From positions 186,001-250,000 of the forward strand of contig NZ_PVTR01000008.1 in the NCBI RefSeq assembly GCF_003003005.1: a DNA stretch of 64,000 nt. Direction: 5' to 3'. The translations under genes and the position numbers were made by a program. The stretch's first letter is position 1. Every line of letters starts with the position of its first letter. The notes under the pieces are model-generated. The model ran no database searches and was not told the origin of the DNA. It saw only the letters and a list, made by a program, of their open reading frames with translations. Origin of the DNA: Mongoliibacter ruber (lineage in GTDB: Bacteria > Bacteroidota > Bacteroidia > Cytophagales > Cyclobacteriaceae). Below, piece after piece: positions 52,077 through 60,486 of the stretch.

Positions 52077-52084
52077 CAAAAATA
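52077..52084 (-). promoter_or_regulatory. -7 promoter box for lpdA
   Basis: TATTTTTG on the minus strand, exact TAnnTTTG match 33 bp before the lpdA ATG. A T-rich TTTT tract sits at the -33 position instead of TTTG. Confidence 0.5.
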
Positions 52085-52127
52085 GGGCTTTTGGGGAGAG
52101 AAAAAAATTTGGATAGGAAGGTTTGGG

Positions 52128-52673
52128 TTCACGCAAAGACGCCACGATGCAAAGAAAAAAATTTTAAATTAAATTAGCTTGATTCTAAAATTTATCCCCA
52201 TTCCAATAAAGAGCTGAAATCAATGACTGAAAATGATATAGCCAGAGAAATTTTTGATTCTGCATACCACATCCATTACACGCTCGGTCCAGGTCTGTAT
52301 GAAATTGTTTATGAAAATATCTTAGCTCATGAACTTACAAAAAAAGGATTGCATGTAGTACGTCAAAAGGAAATTAAAGTAAGTTGGGATGGCCTTATCT
52401 TTGAGCAGGGTTTTAAAGCTGATTTAATTGTAGAAAGAAAAGTTTTAATCGAAATTAAGGCAGTAGAAGCCCTTCATCCCAACCATTTTAAGCAGGTAAA
52501 CACCTATCTAAAACTTACGGATATCAAATTGGGGCTGTTGATAAACTTCAATGAAAAGCTCATAAAATATGGATTTAAAAGGATTGTAAACGGTTTAGAA
52601 GATTAAAAAAATGAACACCTAAATTCCAAGCCCAATTTTTATTAATCTTTGCTTCTTCGCGTCTTTGCGTGAA
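52128..52673. repeat. Inverted repeats framing the GxxExxY gene
   Basis: Left arm 52128-52154 and right arm 52647-52673, each 27 nt, share TTCACGCAAAGACGC at the outside and GCAAAG at the inside (24 of 27 positions complementary). The unit of about 550 bp carries only the GxxExxY gene and sits between the promoters of lpdA and fabG. No target duplication or transposase was seen. Confidence 0.75.
52223..52606 (+). CDS. GxxExxY-family protein
   Basis: 127 aa. Contains GPGLYEIVYENILAHEL (GxxExxY motif), DLIVERKVLIEIKAVEAL (nuclease-like Asp-Glu-x-Lys), HFKQVNTYLKLTDIKLGLLINFN and a conserved KYGFKRIVN end. The family has a PD-(D/E)XK-like core but unknown function; it is common and often repeated in Bacteroidota genomes. 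It lies inside the 27-nt inverted repeats, with no partner gene. Confidence 0.9.
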   Translation: MTENDIAREIFDSAYHIHYTLGPGLYEIVYENILAHELTKKGLHVVRQKEIKVSWDGLIFEQGFKADLIVERKVLIEIKAVEALHPNHFKQVNTYLKLTDIKLGLLINFNEKLIKYGFKRIVNGLED

Positions 52674-52719
52674 ATTTTTTATTTTTGACGTTTACGTCAC
52701 TAATCTAAAAATACAAAAC

Positions 52720-53466
52720 ATGGGATTATTAACCGGAAAAACAGCTCTTATCACAGGAGCTTCAAAAGGAATAGGAAGAGCCATTGCCATTCGTTATGCA
52801 CAGGAAGGCGCAAACGTGGCTTTTACATATTTGTCAAGTGTAGAAAAAGGACAGGCTCTGGAAAATGAATTGGCTGCTTTTGGCATTCAAGCAAAGGGTT
52901 ATCGCTCGGATGCTTCTGACTTCAAAGCCGCTGAGGAATTGGTAAATACAGTAGTGGCTGACTTCGGATCTCTTGATGTCCTTATCAACAATGCCGGAAT
53001 CACCCGTGATAATCTTTTGATGAGGATGACCGAAGAGGCCTGGGATGATGTCATCGGAGTCAACTTAAAATCCTGTTTCAATACTGTCAAAGCCGCTACC
53101 CGTACCATGATGAAGGCCAAAAGTGGCTCCATCATTAATATTACTTCTGTTGTGGGTATCAAGGGCAATGCAGGTCAAGCCAATTATGCTGCTTCCAAAT
53201 CGGGTATCATCGGCTTTACCAAATCTGTTGCGCTGGAATTGGGTTCAAGAAATATCCGATGCAATGCGGTAGCTCCTGGATTTATCGAAACTGAGATGAC
53301 TGGGGTATTGGATGAAAAAACCGTGCAGGGCTGGAGAGATGCCATACCTATGAAGCGTGGTGGTCAACCAGAAGAAGTAGCCAATACCTGTGTATTCTTA
53401 GGATCTGACATGAGTTCTTATATTTCGGGTCAGGTAATACAAGTGGATGGAGCAATGCTGACTTGA
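52720..53466 (+). CDS. fabG: 3-oxoacyl-[acyl-carrier-protein] reductase
   Basis: 248 aa from ATG 52720 (MGLLTGKTALITGASKGIGR). Cofactor motif TGASKGIG near the start, NNAGITRDNLLMRM, catalytic Ser in NITSVVGIKGN, Tyr and Lys in QANYAASKSG, and the C-terminal FLGSDMSSYISGQVIQVDGAM. FabG uses NADPH in fatty acid elongation. An open frame runs 17 codons further upstream but is not family-like. A TATTTTTG -7-like box sits at 52680-52687, touching the right arm of the inverted repeat. Confidence 0.95.
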   Translation: MGLLTGKTALITGASKGIGRAIAIRYAQEGANVAFTYLSSVEKGQALENELAAFGIQAKGYRSDASDFKAAEELVNTVVADFGSLDVLINNAGITRDNLLMRMTEEAWDDVIGVNLKSCFNTVKAATRTMMKAKSGSIINITSVVGIKGNAGQANYAASKSGIIGFTKSVALELGSRNIRCNAVAPGFIETEMTGVLDEKTVQGWRDAIPMKRGGQPEEVANTCVFLGSDMSSYISGQVIQVDGAMLT

Positions 53467-53566
53467 TTTTAGATTGTAGATTTACGGTACTTCATTATTC
53501 GAAATTGGGTGCTCTTTATTCGAAATTAAGAATGTTAAATAATGAATGTCGAAATAGACAAGAAGT

Positions 53567-53605
53567 TGACCCTGCAGGAAAAAGAATTTCTTTCTTGCAG
53601 GGTCA
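53567..53605 (+). terminator. Terminator downstream of fabG
   Basis: TGACCCTGCA (53567-53576) pairs with TGCAGGGTCA (53596-53605), followed by a T run. It lies in the 352-bp gap 53467-53818, which also holds two TTATTCGAAATT copies and the 53751 palindrome but no gene. Confidence 0.8.
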
Positions 53606-53750
53606 TTTTTTTACCACATACACATAGGTCGACACAGAATTTCAATAGACTATAAAATTGAAAATGACTCAAAACTACGTGCTCTATGATTCTATGGGGT
53701 AAATCAAAAAAAAGATTTTTAGGATTGTTCAGGTGCAAATTGATATAGAA

Positions 53751-53783
53751 AGACCTTCGGGGTTTTGAAAACCCCAAAGGTCT
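53751..53783. repeat. AGACCTT-GGGGTTTT palindrome
   Basis: AGACCTTCGGGGTTTT, centre G, AAAACCCCAAAGGTCT: 16-bp arms with one mismatch. A near copy is at 57606-57637. It may also act as terminator or as upstream hairpin for the M23 peptidase gene. Confidence 0.6.
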
Positions 53784-53818
53784 ATCCAAATCGCACGGTA
53801 TTTGCATTTTATTAATGT

Positions 53819-55117
53819 ATGAATACCAAGTCATTAACATTAATTTTCATTTTCGCAATTTTATTAATGGGTTGCCAAGGCACCAATATCCGGAAAATAT
53901 TAGGTCCAAGTAATCCCTATGAACAGTACAGAGACTTTCTCCAATCCTCGGAGTTTGAAAACACAGCAATGGTCAGGGATTGGGTTCAGGCTGGAGAAAA
54001 GGCGATTTCTTCGCCGATTGTGGTCAATCTTCCTTATCAGGAAATCACCCATTTTGAGAAAAACGAGCCACAGGCAGTCTATCTGGAGTTTGAAGCAAGA
54101 GAAGGGCAATTGATTTCATGCGAGGTAGCACTTATTTCCAGTCCTGATGCCAGGTTTTTTATTGACCTTTTTGAAATCACAAACCAGGGTCGAAAGAACC
54201 TACAATTTGCCAAAGACACCAATAGGCTTGAACATCAGGTCAGAAATGCGGGCAGGTTGGGGCTAAGAATTCAACCTGAATTGTTCAGAGGTGGCCTAGT
54301 AGAAATCACCGCACAGCAAAATCCTTCCTTAGCATTTCCCATCCCAGATAAAAACCACCGCTCCATCGCCTCATTTTTTGGAGATCAAAGGGATGGAGGA
54401 AGAAGAAGGCATGAGGGAGTGGATGTGTTTGCACCCAAAGGTACACCTGTCCTTGCTGTGAGTTCAGGAAGGGTCACTCGTGTAGGGCTAAATAATTTAG
54501 GGGGAAAGACTGTAAGCGTGAGTAATGATGGTTACTCTTTTTATTATGCCCATTTGGATAGTCAGATGGTCAGATCCGGTCAGGGCGTCCGTGTCGGTGA
54601 TACTTTAGGTACTGTTGGAAATACAGGCAATGCCATCACCACACCGCCGCATTTGCATTTTGGGATTTACAGAAGAGGAGCTGTGGATCCTTTTCCGTTT
54701 TTTGAAGAAGTGGGTTTGCAAACTACCCATACGGCAGCAGATTCTGCAAATTTAGGTCAGTTGGCACGTGTGAAGGTGAGCACTGCAAACTTGAGAAACC
54801 AACCCAGCACCAATGCTACAATCACACAAAAGCTTTCCCAAAATGAGATCATCCAACTTCAGGCAAAAGTCAATGACTGGTACAGGGTCAAATTACCTGA
54901 TGGAACAAGTGGATATATTTTTGAAAACTTGCTTACCTATGAATTGTCTGCATTTGAATCCTTGGAAGAAAATGAGGGCTTGATGATCAGGGAGAACTTT
55001 GATGACAAGCATACCTTTGAAGCTTCCAAACTTGGTAAAAATTTAGAGTTGATCGGGGAGTTCCAGGAATCGAGATTACTCAGAACTGAATCGGGAAGGT
55101 ATTATTGGGCCTATTAA
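53819..55117 (+). CDS. M23 peptidase/LytM lipoprotein with SH3-like domain
   Basis: 432 aa lipoprotein (lipobox LLMGC). The M23 domain has RRRHEGVDVFAPKGTPV (zinc His and Asp) and TPPHLHFGIYRR (catalytic/zinc His), preceded by GDQRDGGR. A bacterial SH3-like domain follows (RVKVSTANLRNQPSTNATI, KLPDGTSGYIFENLL). It would cut peptidoglycan cross-links in the periplasm or activate other hydrolases. A long N-terminal domain of unknown type occupies about 25-180. Monocistronic, with a terminator overlapping its stop. Confidence 0.9.
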   Translation: MNTKSLTLIFIFAILLMGCQGTNIRKILGPSNPYEQYRDFLQSSEFENTAMVRDWVQAGEKAISSPIVVNLPYQEITHFEKNEPQAVYLEFEAREGQLISCEVALISSPDARFFIDLFEITNQGRKNLQFAKDTNRLEHQVRNAGRLGLRIQPELFRGGLVEITAQQNPSLAFPIPDKNHRSIASFFGDQRDGGRRRHEGVDVFAPKGTPVLAVSSGRVTRVGLNNLGGKTVSVSNDGYSFYYAHLDSQMVRSGQGVRVGDTLGTVGNTGNAITTPPHLHFGIYRRGAVDPFPFFEEVGLQTTHTAADSANLGQLARVKVSTANLRNQPSTNATITQKLSQNEIIQLQAKVNDWYRVKLPDGTSGYIFENLLTYELSAFESLEENEGLMIRENFDDKHTFEASKLGKNLELIGEFQESRLLRTESGRYYWAY

Positions 55118-55150
55118 CCTTTGAGGTCTTTTTTTGACCTCGAAGGTTTT
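55116..55150 (+). terminator. Terminator of the M23 peptidase gene
   Basis: AACCTTTGAGGTC (55116-55128), loop of T, GACCTCGAAGGTTTT (55136-55150). Stem of 12-13 bp with one mismatch and a T tail. It begins 2 bp before the end of the CDS. Confidence 0.85.
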
Positions 55151-55189
55151 AATTTCAAAGGAGGCTTTCGAAATTAGAAGCATATGAGT

Positions 55190-55351
55190 CTATTTTTTCA
55201 CCTTCGACAAATCAATCCTGTAAAACTCATATTCGTCTTCATTTGGTTGTTCAGGCTTTTTGATAAAAAGACCTTTCAATGTCAGAAACCAGTTTTCTAC
55301 GTCCAATTCCTCCTTTATTCCTTGATGTGCAGGAAATTGCGACTCCTTGTA
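55190..55351 (-). pseudogene. Possible gene remnant (C-terminal piece)
   Basis: On the minus strand the frame reads YKESQFPAHQGIKEELDVE then NWFLTLKGLFIKKPEQPN and ends EFYRIDLSKVKK. It has amphipathic, protein-like composition but no ATG, and is closed upstream by a TAA (55352-55354). It looks like the 3' end of a lost gene. No family is recognised. The rest of the gap (55118-55512) shows nothing further. Confidence 0.35.
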
Positions 55352-55512
55352 TTAGAATCAAAATAAAAACTTGAAGACTGATTTTTTTCACCCAACTAAC
55401 TTAGTAAAAGTTTTTGAAATGGTAAGGCTAGAAAAAAAATACATCAGTAAACGTAACAATTATTTCTAAAACAATGTATATTGAATTGATATCATTTTAA
55501 TATCATAACAAT

Positions 55513-56361
55513 ATGGAAAAAATAACAAAACCCTTTTCAGGCTATTTAATGGTTTTGGTGGCGATAGCCCTGATTCCGGCCACTATTTTCTCATTTGCCA
55601 GTGGCACCACTTGGCTAGGAATACTATTTACCGTATTCTTTATATTGGTGCTGCCAGGTTTTTTTACCCTTCAACCCAATAAGGCAATGGTCCTGATCCT
55701 TTTCGGTGCTTACAAGGGCACGGTCAAAGCCAATGGTTTCTTTTGGGTAAACCCCTTTATGACCAAAAACAAAATTTCACTCAGGGTAAGAAATTTTGAA
55801 AACAAACCACTCAAAGTCAATGACAAAATCGGTAATCCGGTCATGGTAGGAACCATTGTTGTTTGGCAGGTAGAAGACACTTTCAAGGCTACTTTTGAGG
55901 TAGAAGATTATGAAAACTTCATTCACTTACAGTCGGATGCTGCGGTGAGAAAAATGGCGGGGAAATACCCTTATGATGATTTTGAGGCTGAAGATGCTGA
56001 AATCACCTTACGTTCCGGTGTGGAAGATGTCAATCATTCACTGGAAGCTGAGATTTCTGAACGCTTGCATCATGCCGGCATCAAAGTCATCGAAGCAAGG
56101 ATTTCCCACTTGGCCTATTCGCAGGAAATCGCTTCTGCCATGCTACAAAGACAACAAGCCACAGCTATCGTAGCGGCAAGAAGGAAAATTGTGGATGGTG
56201 CAGTTGGAATGGTGGAAATGGCTTTGGAAGACTTGAAGATAAAAGGTATCATAGATTTCGAAGACGAGAGAAAAGCGGCCATGGTCAGTAACTTGATGGT
56301 AGTGCTTTGCTCAGATCGATCTGCAAGTCCAGTCTTGAATGTGGGAACACTCAATCAATAA
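55513..56361 (+). CDS. SPFH/Band 7 domain membrane protein
   Basis: 282 aa. Two hydrophobic segments at the N-terminus (about 9-30 and 34-52), then an SPFH domain (LGAYKGTVKANGFFWVNPFMTKNKISLRVRNFEN, VNDKIGNPVMVGTIVVWQVEDTFKATF) and a helical C-terminal part (QEIASAMLQRQQATAIVAARRKIVDGAVGMVEMAL). A stomatin/flotillin-type scaffold that organises membrane domains. First gene of a four-gene set that ends with a ribbon-helix-helix protein, a combination conserved in Bacteroidota. Confidence 0.88.
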   Translation: MEKITKPFSGYLMVLVAIALIPATIFSFASGTTWLGILFTVFFILVLPGFFTLQPNKAMVLILFGAYKGTVKANGFFWVNPFMTKNKISLRVRNFENKPLKVNDKIGNPVMVGTIVVWQVEDTFKATFEVEDYENFIHLQSDAAVRKMAGKYPYDDFEAEDAEITLRSGVEDVNHSLEAEISERLHHAGIKVIEARISHLAYSQEIASAMLQRQQATAIVAARRKIVDGAVGMVEMALEDLKIKGIIDFEDERKAAMVSNLMVVLCSDRSASPVLNVGTLNQ

Positions 56362-56367
56362 TCCTGT

Positions 56368-56859
56368 ATGGTAGTCAATGAGGTACATACTTTCAGAGGC
56401 ACTTGGCTAATGTATGCCATCCTAATGCTGGAAATGCCAACCCTGATCATGATGGTGATCCTTTGGCAAACCGGTCATCTAGGGGATGAGGGGCCGATTG
56501 CAGTTGCTGTGGTTGGTTCTATAATGGTCTTGGTCTTTTTATTGATCATGAACATCAAACTGCAAGTGAGGTTGGACAGGTATGGATTGGCATTTCGAAA
56601 TCCGCCTTTCATCAATGGCTGGAAAAAATTCAGCGTTGAAGAAATCCTTGAAGCAAAGGTCAAAAAAACCGATGGTATGTTTGAATATGGTGGAATAGGC
56701 CTGCGCATGGGGAGAAAGTTCCGGGCATATATTTTCATAGCCGACTACCTCCTAGAAATCAAAACTCACAAAAGAAAATATGCCTTTAGCCTCAAAGATC
56801 CAGTGCTTGCAGAAGAACTGCTTGCAGAATGGAAAGAGCAAACCTCAATTGACAGCTAG
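56368..56859 (+). CDS. Two-TM membrane protein, SPFH-operon paralogue 1
   Basis: 163 aa, unknown function. Two hydrophobic helices (about 14-35 and 45-63), then a soluble beta-rich domain with LDRYGLAFRNPPFINGWKKFSVEEI and GGIGLRMGRKFRAYIF. The pattern resembles a small PH-like (bPH) domain after two TM helices. The next gene has the same layout (WxxY-type segment GGWGIRYNF), so the two are probably paralogues. It begins 6 bp after the SPFH gene. Confidence 0.7.
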   Translation: MVVNEVHTFRGTWLMYAILMLEMPTLIMMVILWQTGHLGDEGPIAVAVVGSIMVLVFLLIMNIKLQVRLDRYGLAFRNPPFINGWKKFSVEEILEAKVKKTDGMFEYGGIGLRMGRKFRAYIFIADYLLEIKTHKRKYAFSLKDPVLAEELLAEWKEQTSIDS

Positions 56860-56861
56860 TT

Positions 56862-57344
56862 ATGAGCAACTACGTATTCAAAGAAACACAGAAATTTAAC
56901 CAACCCTGGATTTGGGGAATTGTACTGGTAGCCTCTGGTATCATATTTTATGGATTGTTTAACCAACCGGTGAAAGACTGGGAAATGGCCATTCCCATCA
57001 TAATACTTGCCTTAGTCATTTTACTTTTGGCCAAAATGCAGCTTAAAACACGTATAGACAATTCCACCCTTTCTTTCAGTTTCTTCCCTTTAATCGGAAA
57101 AAGGACTTATAAAATTACTGAAATAGAAAAACTTGAACTCATTGCGTACAACTCTATATTCAAATTTGGAGGTTGGGGAATCCGATACAACTTTGCTATG
57201 TGGGGATATAATGTCAGTGGCAATCAGGGTTTGATAGTTACCTTGAAGGATAAAAAATTTCTAATCGGAACCCAAAAACCGGAAGAAATGCAAAAAGCCA
57301 TCAAACAGTTTGAAGAATTTAAATCAGTATACAATGCCCGCTAA
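56862..57344 (+). CDS. Two-TM membrane protein, SPFH-operon paralogue 2
   Basis: 160 aa, unknown function. TM helices at about 17-35 and 42-58, then a PH-like region (RIDNSTLSFSFFPLIGKRTYKITEIEKLEL, FKFGGWGIRYNFAMWGYNVSGNQGLIVTLKDKKFLIGTQ). Starts 2 bp after paralogue 1. Its last 11 bp overlap the RHH gene. Likely a membrane partner of the SPFH scaffold, an inference from the operon only. Confidence 0.7.
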   Translation: MSNYVFKETQKFNQPWIWGIVLVASGIIFYGLFNQPVKDWEMAIPIIILALVILLLAKMQLKTRIDNSTLSFSFFPLIGKRTYKITEIEKLELIAYNSIFKFGGWGIRYNFAMWGYNVSGNQGLIVTLKDKKFLIGTQKPEEMQKAIKQFEEFKSVYNAR

Positions 57345-57492
57345 AAAACCATTTGCCCTTCGTCTTGACGAAAAAATGATGAAAGCCGTAGAAAAATGGG
57401 CTGCTGATGAATTCCGCAGTACCAATGGGCAGATCGAATGGATTGTCTATGAAGCTTTGAGGAAATCCGGGAGATTAAAAGAAAAAGAATAA
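57334..57492 (+). CDS. Arc-type ribbon-helix-helix protein
   Basis: 52 aa from MPAKKPFALRLDEKMMKAVEKWAADEFRS (the open frame starts at 57310). The beta strand PFALRLD followed by two helices (MKAVEKWAADEF, NGQIEWIVYEALRKSGR) is the Arc/MetJ ribbon-helix-helix fold. Small RHH proteins with this exact pattern sit behind SPFH genes in many Bacteroidota. It may be the operon's regulator, but no operator was found. Confidence 0.8.
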   Translation: MPAKKPFALRLDEKMMKAVEKWAADEFRSTNGQIEWIVYEALRKSGRLKEKE

Positions 57493-57605
57493 AGTTTCCT
57501 GCCTTTTAGGCTCTCGCTTTTCCAAAAATTACGATAGATAAATTACGAAGCTTTGTGATTATCAGACATCTACTAAATTTTTCCTGATTTTTACTTTATT
57601 GACTG

Positions 57606-57637
57606 AGGCCTTCGGGGTTTTGAAAACCCCAGAGGTC
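57606..57637. repeat. AGGCCTT-GGGGTTTT palindrome
   Basis: AGGCCTTCGGGGTTTT then GAAAACCCCAGAGGTCA, a variant of the palindrome at 53751-53783 and a hairpin in the convergent gap 57493-57690 between the RHH and TolC genes. It likely serves as a terminator. Confidence 0.6.
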
Positions 57638-57690
57638 AACATCAACCCATCTTTGCTTCTTGACTCTTATCTCTCGCATCTCTATTCTCT

Positions 57691-59172
57691 CTATTCTACA
57701 TCCGGAGAATATAAGAGTTGACTACTCTGAAAGTCATACAAAGTCAACTGCCTCAATTCATAATAGGCTGTCCAATAATCTCTTAACGACTGTATATAAG
57801 CCCTTCTATTCTGATCTTTTTCCTGTTGGGCAATATTCAGGTCAGTAATCGTCACATTGCCATTTTGATATCTTCTGAGTGAAATATCATAGCGTTTATC
57901 GGCCACTTCATCCGATAACTGCGTAATCTCTAACCTTTCCCTCAACATGCTGAAGTTTTTGACTTTGGTAAAAATCTCCTGTTCAAAATTGATGATATCT
58001 TGTTCAACGGTATATTCTACCAGTTTTTTATTTGCTTCTGCCTGACCCATTCGGGCTTTATTTCGACCCCAGTCCAAGATTGGTACTAGAAAAGAGAGGT
58101 TTACCAAAGTCTGTCTATTCGGATCAAAATAAATGTCCTGCCAATTCAAGGCTGCGTTGTTCAGACCATAACTGGCGTTTAAAAACATATTGAAACGTTG
58201 TCCTCTTGCCTGCGCCACCCCTGATTCAGCTTGTAAAATCCTTCTATCAAAACCCAGGGCCTCTGCCCTATTTTGAAACGCTAAATCTATTGCTTGTTCA
58301 ACATTAACAACAAAGTCAGGGACCTCTTGAGGAGGAATTAGATTGATTTCTGCGGCTTCATTCAGACCTACATATGATTTCAACCTTAACGAATTTGCTT
58401 CAAGATCCAATCGAGCCTGGGCCAAATCCTGCCTTGCCTGTAGCACCTGCAACTCAACCTGCAATAGTTTGTCCTCATAGGTAGTCCCGATATTGTACCT
58501 GCCCTGTTCAATCTTGAGTATTTCTTGTGTATTGTTGAGGTTTTTACTCGCTATTTCAAAATTGACTTGGGATATCAAAAAATCGAAGAAAAGCTGGGTT
58601 ACCGTCTGGCTAATTTGCTCCATTTCTTCTATAAACTCACGCTTACTCTCCTCATAGACCAGGGGTTCTATTTTTTTATCCCATTTCAGGGGATTGAAAG
58701 CAAATATCGGTTGGCTTAACCTAACATTTACCGGCACACCAGACCACTGGGTTTGTGGTACGCCAGCTGGGGTCAAGAAATTATCAAATCGGTTGGTAGA
58801 AGAGTTGATAGAAATATTACCACCTGTAGCGGCAATGGTCTGCTCCATACCAAGTTCCAGGTCCATGAAGTTTTGCCTCACCTCCCTGAATCCTATACTT
58901 CCATCAGGTTGCACAACACTATTCACAGATTGGGAAAACCCCGGCACAGTTCCACCCAACCTCAACTGGGGATTGTAGTTGGATCGGAAAAACCGGTAAT
59001 TCCAATACCTATTTTCCCTTCTAGTTTCTGCTCTTAGAGCTGCGGGGGAGCGACCTTTTGCACGAGTCACTATTTCATCCAGGGAAAATGAAAGTCTTTC
59101 CTGAGAAAATGAAGAATGGGGTAAAATCAAGGCTAGCATCAACACTGAGCCAGCAAGGAAGCTTTTATTCAT
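57691..59172 (-). CDS. TolC-type outer-membrane efflux protein
   Basis: 493 aa with a signal peptide (MNKSFLAGSVLMLALILPHSSFSQ). Two coiled-coil repeats typical of TolC: QTQLDTALVL-like helices as QILKIEQGRYNIGTTYEDKLLQVELQVLQARQDLAQARLDLE and, in the second half, ITQLSDEVADKRYDISLRRYQNGNVTITDLNIAQQEKDQNRRAYI. It forms the outer-membrane channel of a tripartite exporter. It overlaps the permease gene by 8 bp, so the three genes are one operon. Confidence 0.92.
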   Translation of the reverse strand: MNKSFLAGSVLMLALILPHSSFSQERLSFSLDEIVTRAKGRSPAALRAETRRENRYWNYRFFRSNYNPQLRLGGTVPGFSQSVNSVVQPDGSIGFREVRQNFMDLELGMEQTIAATGGNISINSSTNRFDNFLTPAGVPQTQWSGVPVNVRLSQPIFAFNPLKWDKKIEPLVYEESKREFIEEMEQISQTVTQLFFDFLISQVNFEIASKNLNNTQEILKIEQGRYNIGTTYEDKLLQVELQVLQARQDLAQARLDLEANSLRLKSYVGLNEAAEINLIPPQEVPDFVVNVEQAIDLAFQNRAEALGFDRRILQAESGVAQARGQRFNMFLNASYGLNNAALNWQDIYFDPNRQTLVNLSFLVPILDWGRNKARMGQAEANKKLVEYTVEQDIINFEQEIFTKVKNFSMLRERLEITQLSDEVADKRYDISLRRYQNGNVTITDLNIAQQEKDQNRRAYIQSLRDYWTAYYELRQLTLYDFQSSQLLYSPDVE

Positions 59173-60484
59173 ACCTTAAAGAAGTTATAGGATCTTGACT
59201 TGCAGCTTTTCTGGCAGGAGCTATTCCGAAGATCAAGCCAACAGTAGCTGCCACTCCAAATGATAACATAATAGAAGGAATCGTGACGACAGTAGGGAAA
59301 TCACCGAACTCGGCAACCAAAAATGCCAGAACTACGCCCAGTATCACACCAATCAAACCACCGGAAACACTAATCATAATTGCTTCAAATAGAAATTGAT
59401 TGACAATATCGGATTTTTTCGCACCTAACGAAAGTCTTAGGCCTATTTCTTTTATCCTTTCCAATACTGAAGCAAGCATGATATTCATGATCCCTATACC
59501 ACCAACCAAAAGTGATATTCCTGCAATCGCCCCTAGTACAATATTGAATATGTTTTGAGTACGCTGCTGCTGTTTGAGAAGTAGTTCAGGAATGGTGATT
59601 TCGAAATCAACTACATTGAAATGTCTCCTTTCCAAAAGTTTGGAAACCACCTCAGCCGTAGGTGTTAGGGCCTCACTATTTCCTACCTGAATGGTCAATT
59701 TATCAATTTGATGGTAATTAGAGGAGGCTTTTTCTTCACTTCTCAAATTGGAAGGCACCAATAAGTCTCTGTTCTTGAAGCGTACCAACATGGTCTGAAT
59801 AGGCACATAGACATCCATGTTGAAATCTCTGATGCCCAACTTGGAAATACTCTGCTCCGAGACATACCGCTCTTCCATTACACCAATGATTTCGAGCCAC
59901 TGATTTCCACTTTTAATTCGTTTGCCTATTGGATTTTCCTTCGGAAAAAACTTACTGACAACTGAACGTCCAATAATGCAGACAGGCTCTCCATCCCTTT
60001 GGTGTTTTTCAGTAAACATCATACCATCGGCCAGTTGAAAATCCAACACATCGAAATAAGCGGGAGTGACACCCACAAGTTTGGCCGATCTCCTTATTCC
60101 CGCATTGACCAAAAAAGTTTCAATCTCTATTTCCGGACTGATATTCACCACTCCGGGAACAGTTTCAATTATAGCCTCAACATCTAATAATTTCAATCCT
60201 GGGGAAAATTTACCTCTTTCATCTTCTACATCAGCATCTTCATCCAAGGATTCCTCTCTTTGTTCAGATACAGGTTCGATCACTATATTATTCACACCGA
60301 CTAACCTGATCTGTTCCAAAATTTCCTGTTGGGCACCATTTCCAATGGCCAACATGGCAATCACTGCTGCTACACCGAATATTATCCCTAGAGCGGTCAG
60401 TAATGACCTCAACTTATTGGCAATAACAGCTTCCAAGGCAATATGAAAATTTGCCAGTAACCTGGTCTTATCATCCACTGTCAT
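59165..60484 (-). CDS. FtsX/MacB-type ABC permease without ATPase domain
   Basis: 439 aa. N-terminal TM (about 25-50: NKLRSLLTALGIIFGVAAVIAMLAIG), a long periplasmic MacB_PCD domain (NGAQQEILEQIRLVGVNNIVIEP to about 285), then three TM segments of FtsX type (GAIAGISLLVGGIGIMNIMLASVLERIKEIGLRLSLGAKKSDIV, AIMISVSGGLIGVILGV, VAATVGLIFGIAPARKAAS). This is the MacB permease body, but the ATP-binding domain normally fused at the N-terminus of MacB is absent and no ATPase gene is in the window. Confidence 0.9.
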   Translation of the reverse strand: MTVDDKTRLLANFHIALEAVIANKLRSLLTALGIIFGVAAVIAMLAIGNGAQQEILEQIRLVGVNNIVIEPVSEQREESLDEDADVEDERGKFSPGLKLLDVEAIIETVPGVVNISPEIEIETFLVNAGIRRSAKLVGVTPAYFDVLDFQLADGMMFTEKHQRDGEPVCIIGRSVVSKFFPKENPIGKRIKSGNQWLEIIGVMEERYVSEQSISKLGIRDFNMDVYVPIQTMLVRFKNRDLLVPSNLRSEEKASSNYHQIDKLTIQVGNSEALTPTAEVVSKLLERRHFNVVDFEITIPELLLKQQQRTQNIFNIVLGAIAGISLLVGGIGIMNIMLASVLERIKEIGLRLSLGAKKSDIVNQFLFEAIMISVSGGLIGVILGVVLAFLVAEFGDFPTVVTIPSIMLSFGVAATVGLIFGIAPARKAASQDPITSLRYE

Positions 60485-60486
60485 AC

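Noticed and set aside
55184-55366. 60-aa plus-strand frame MSLFFHLRQINPVKLIF as a gene
   Set aside because: Antisense to a more protein-like minus-strand frame and of low-complexity hydrophobic content.
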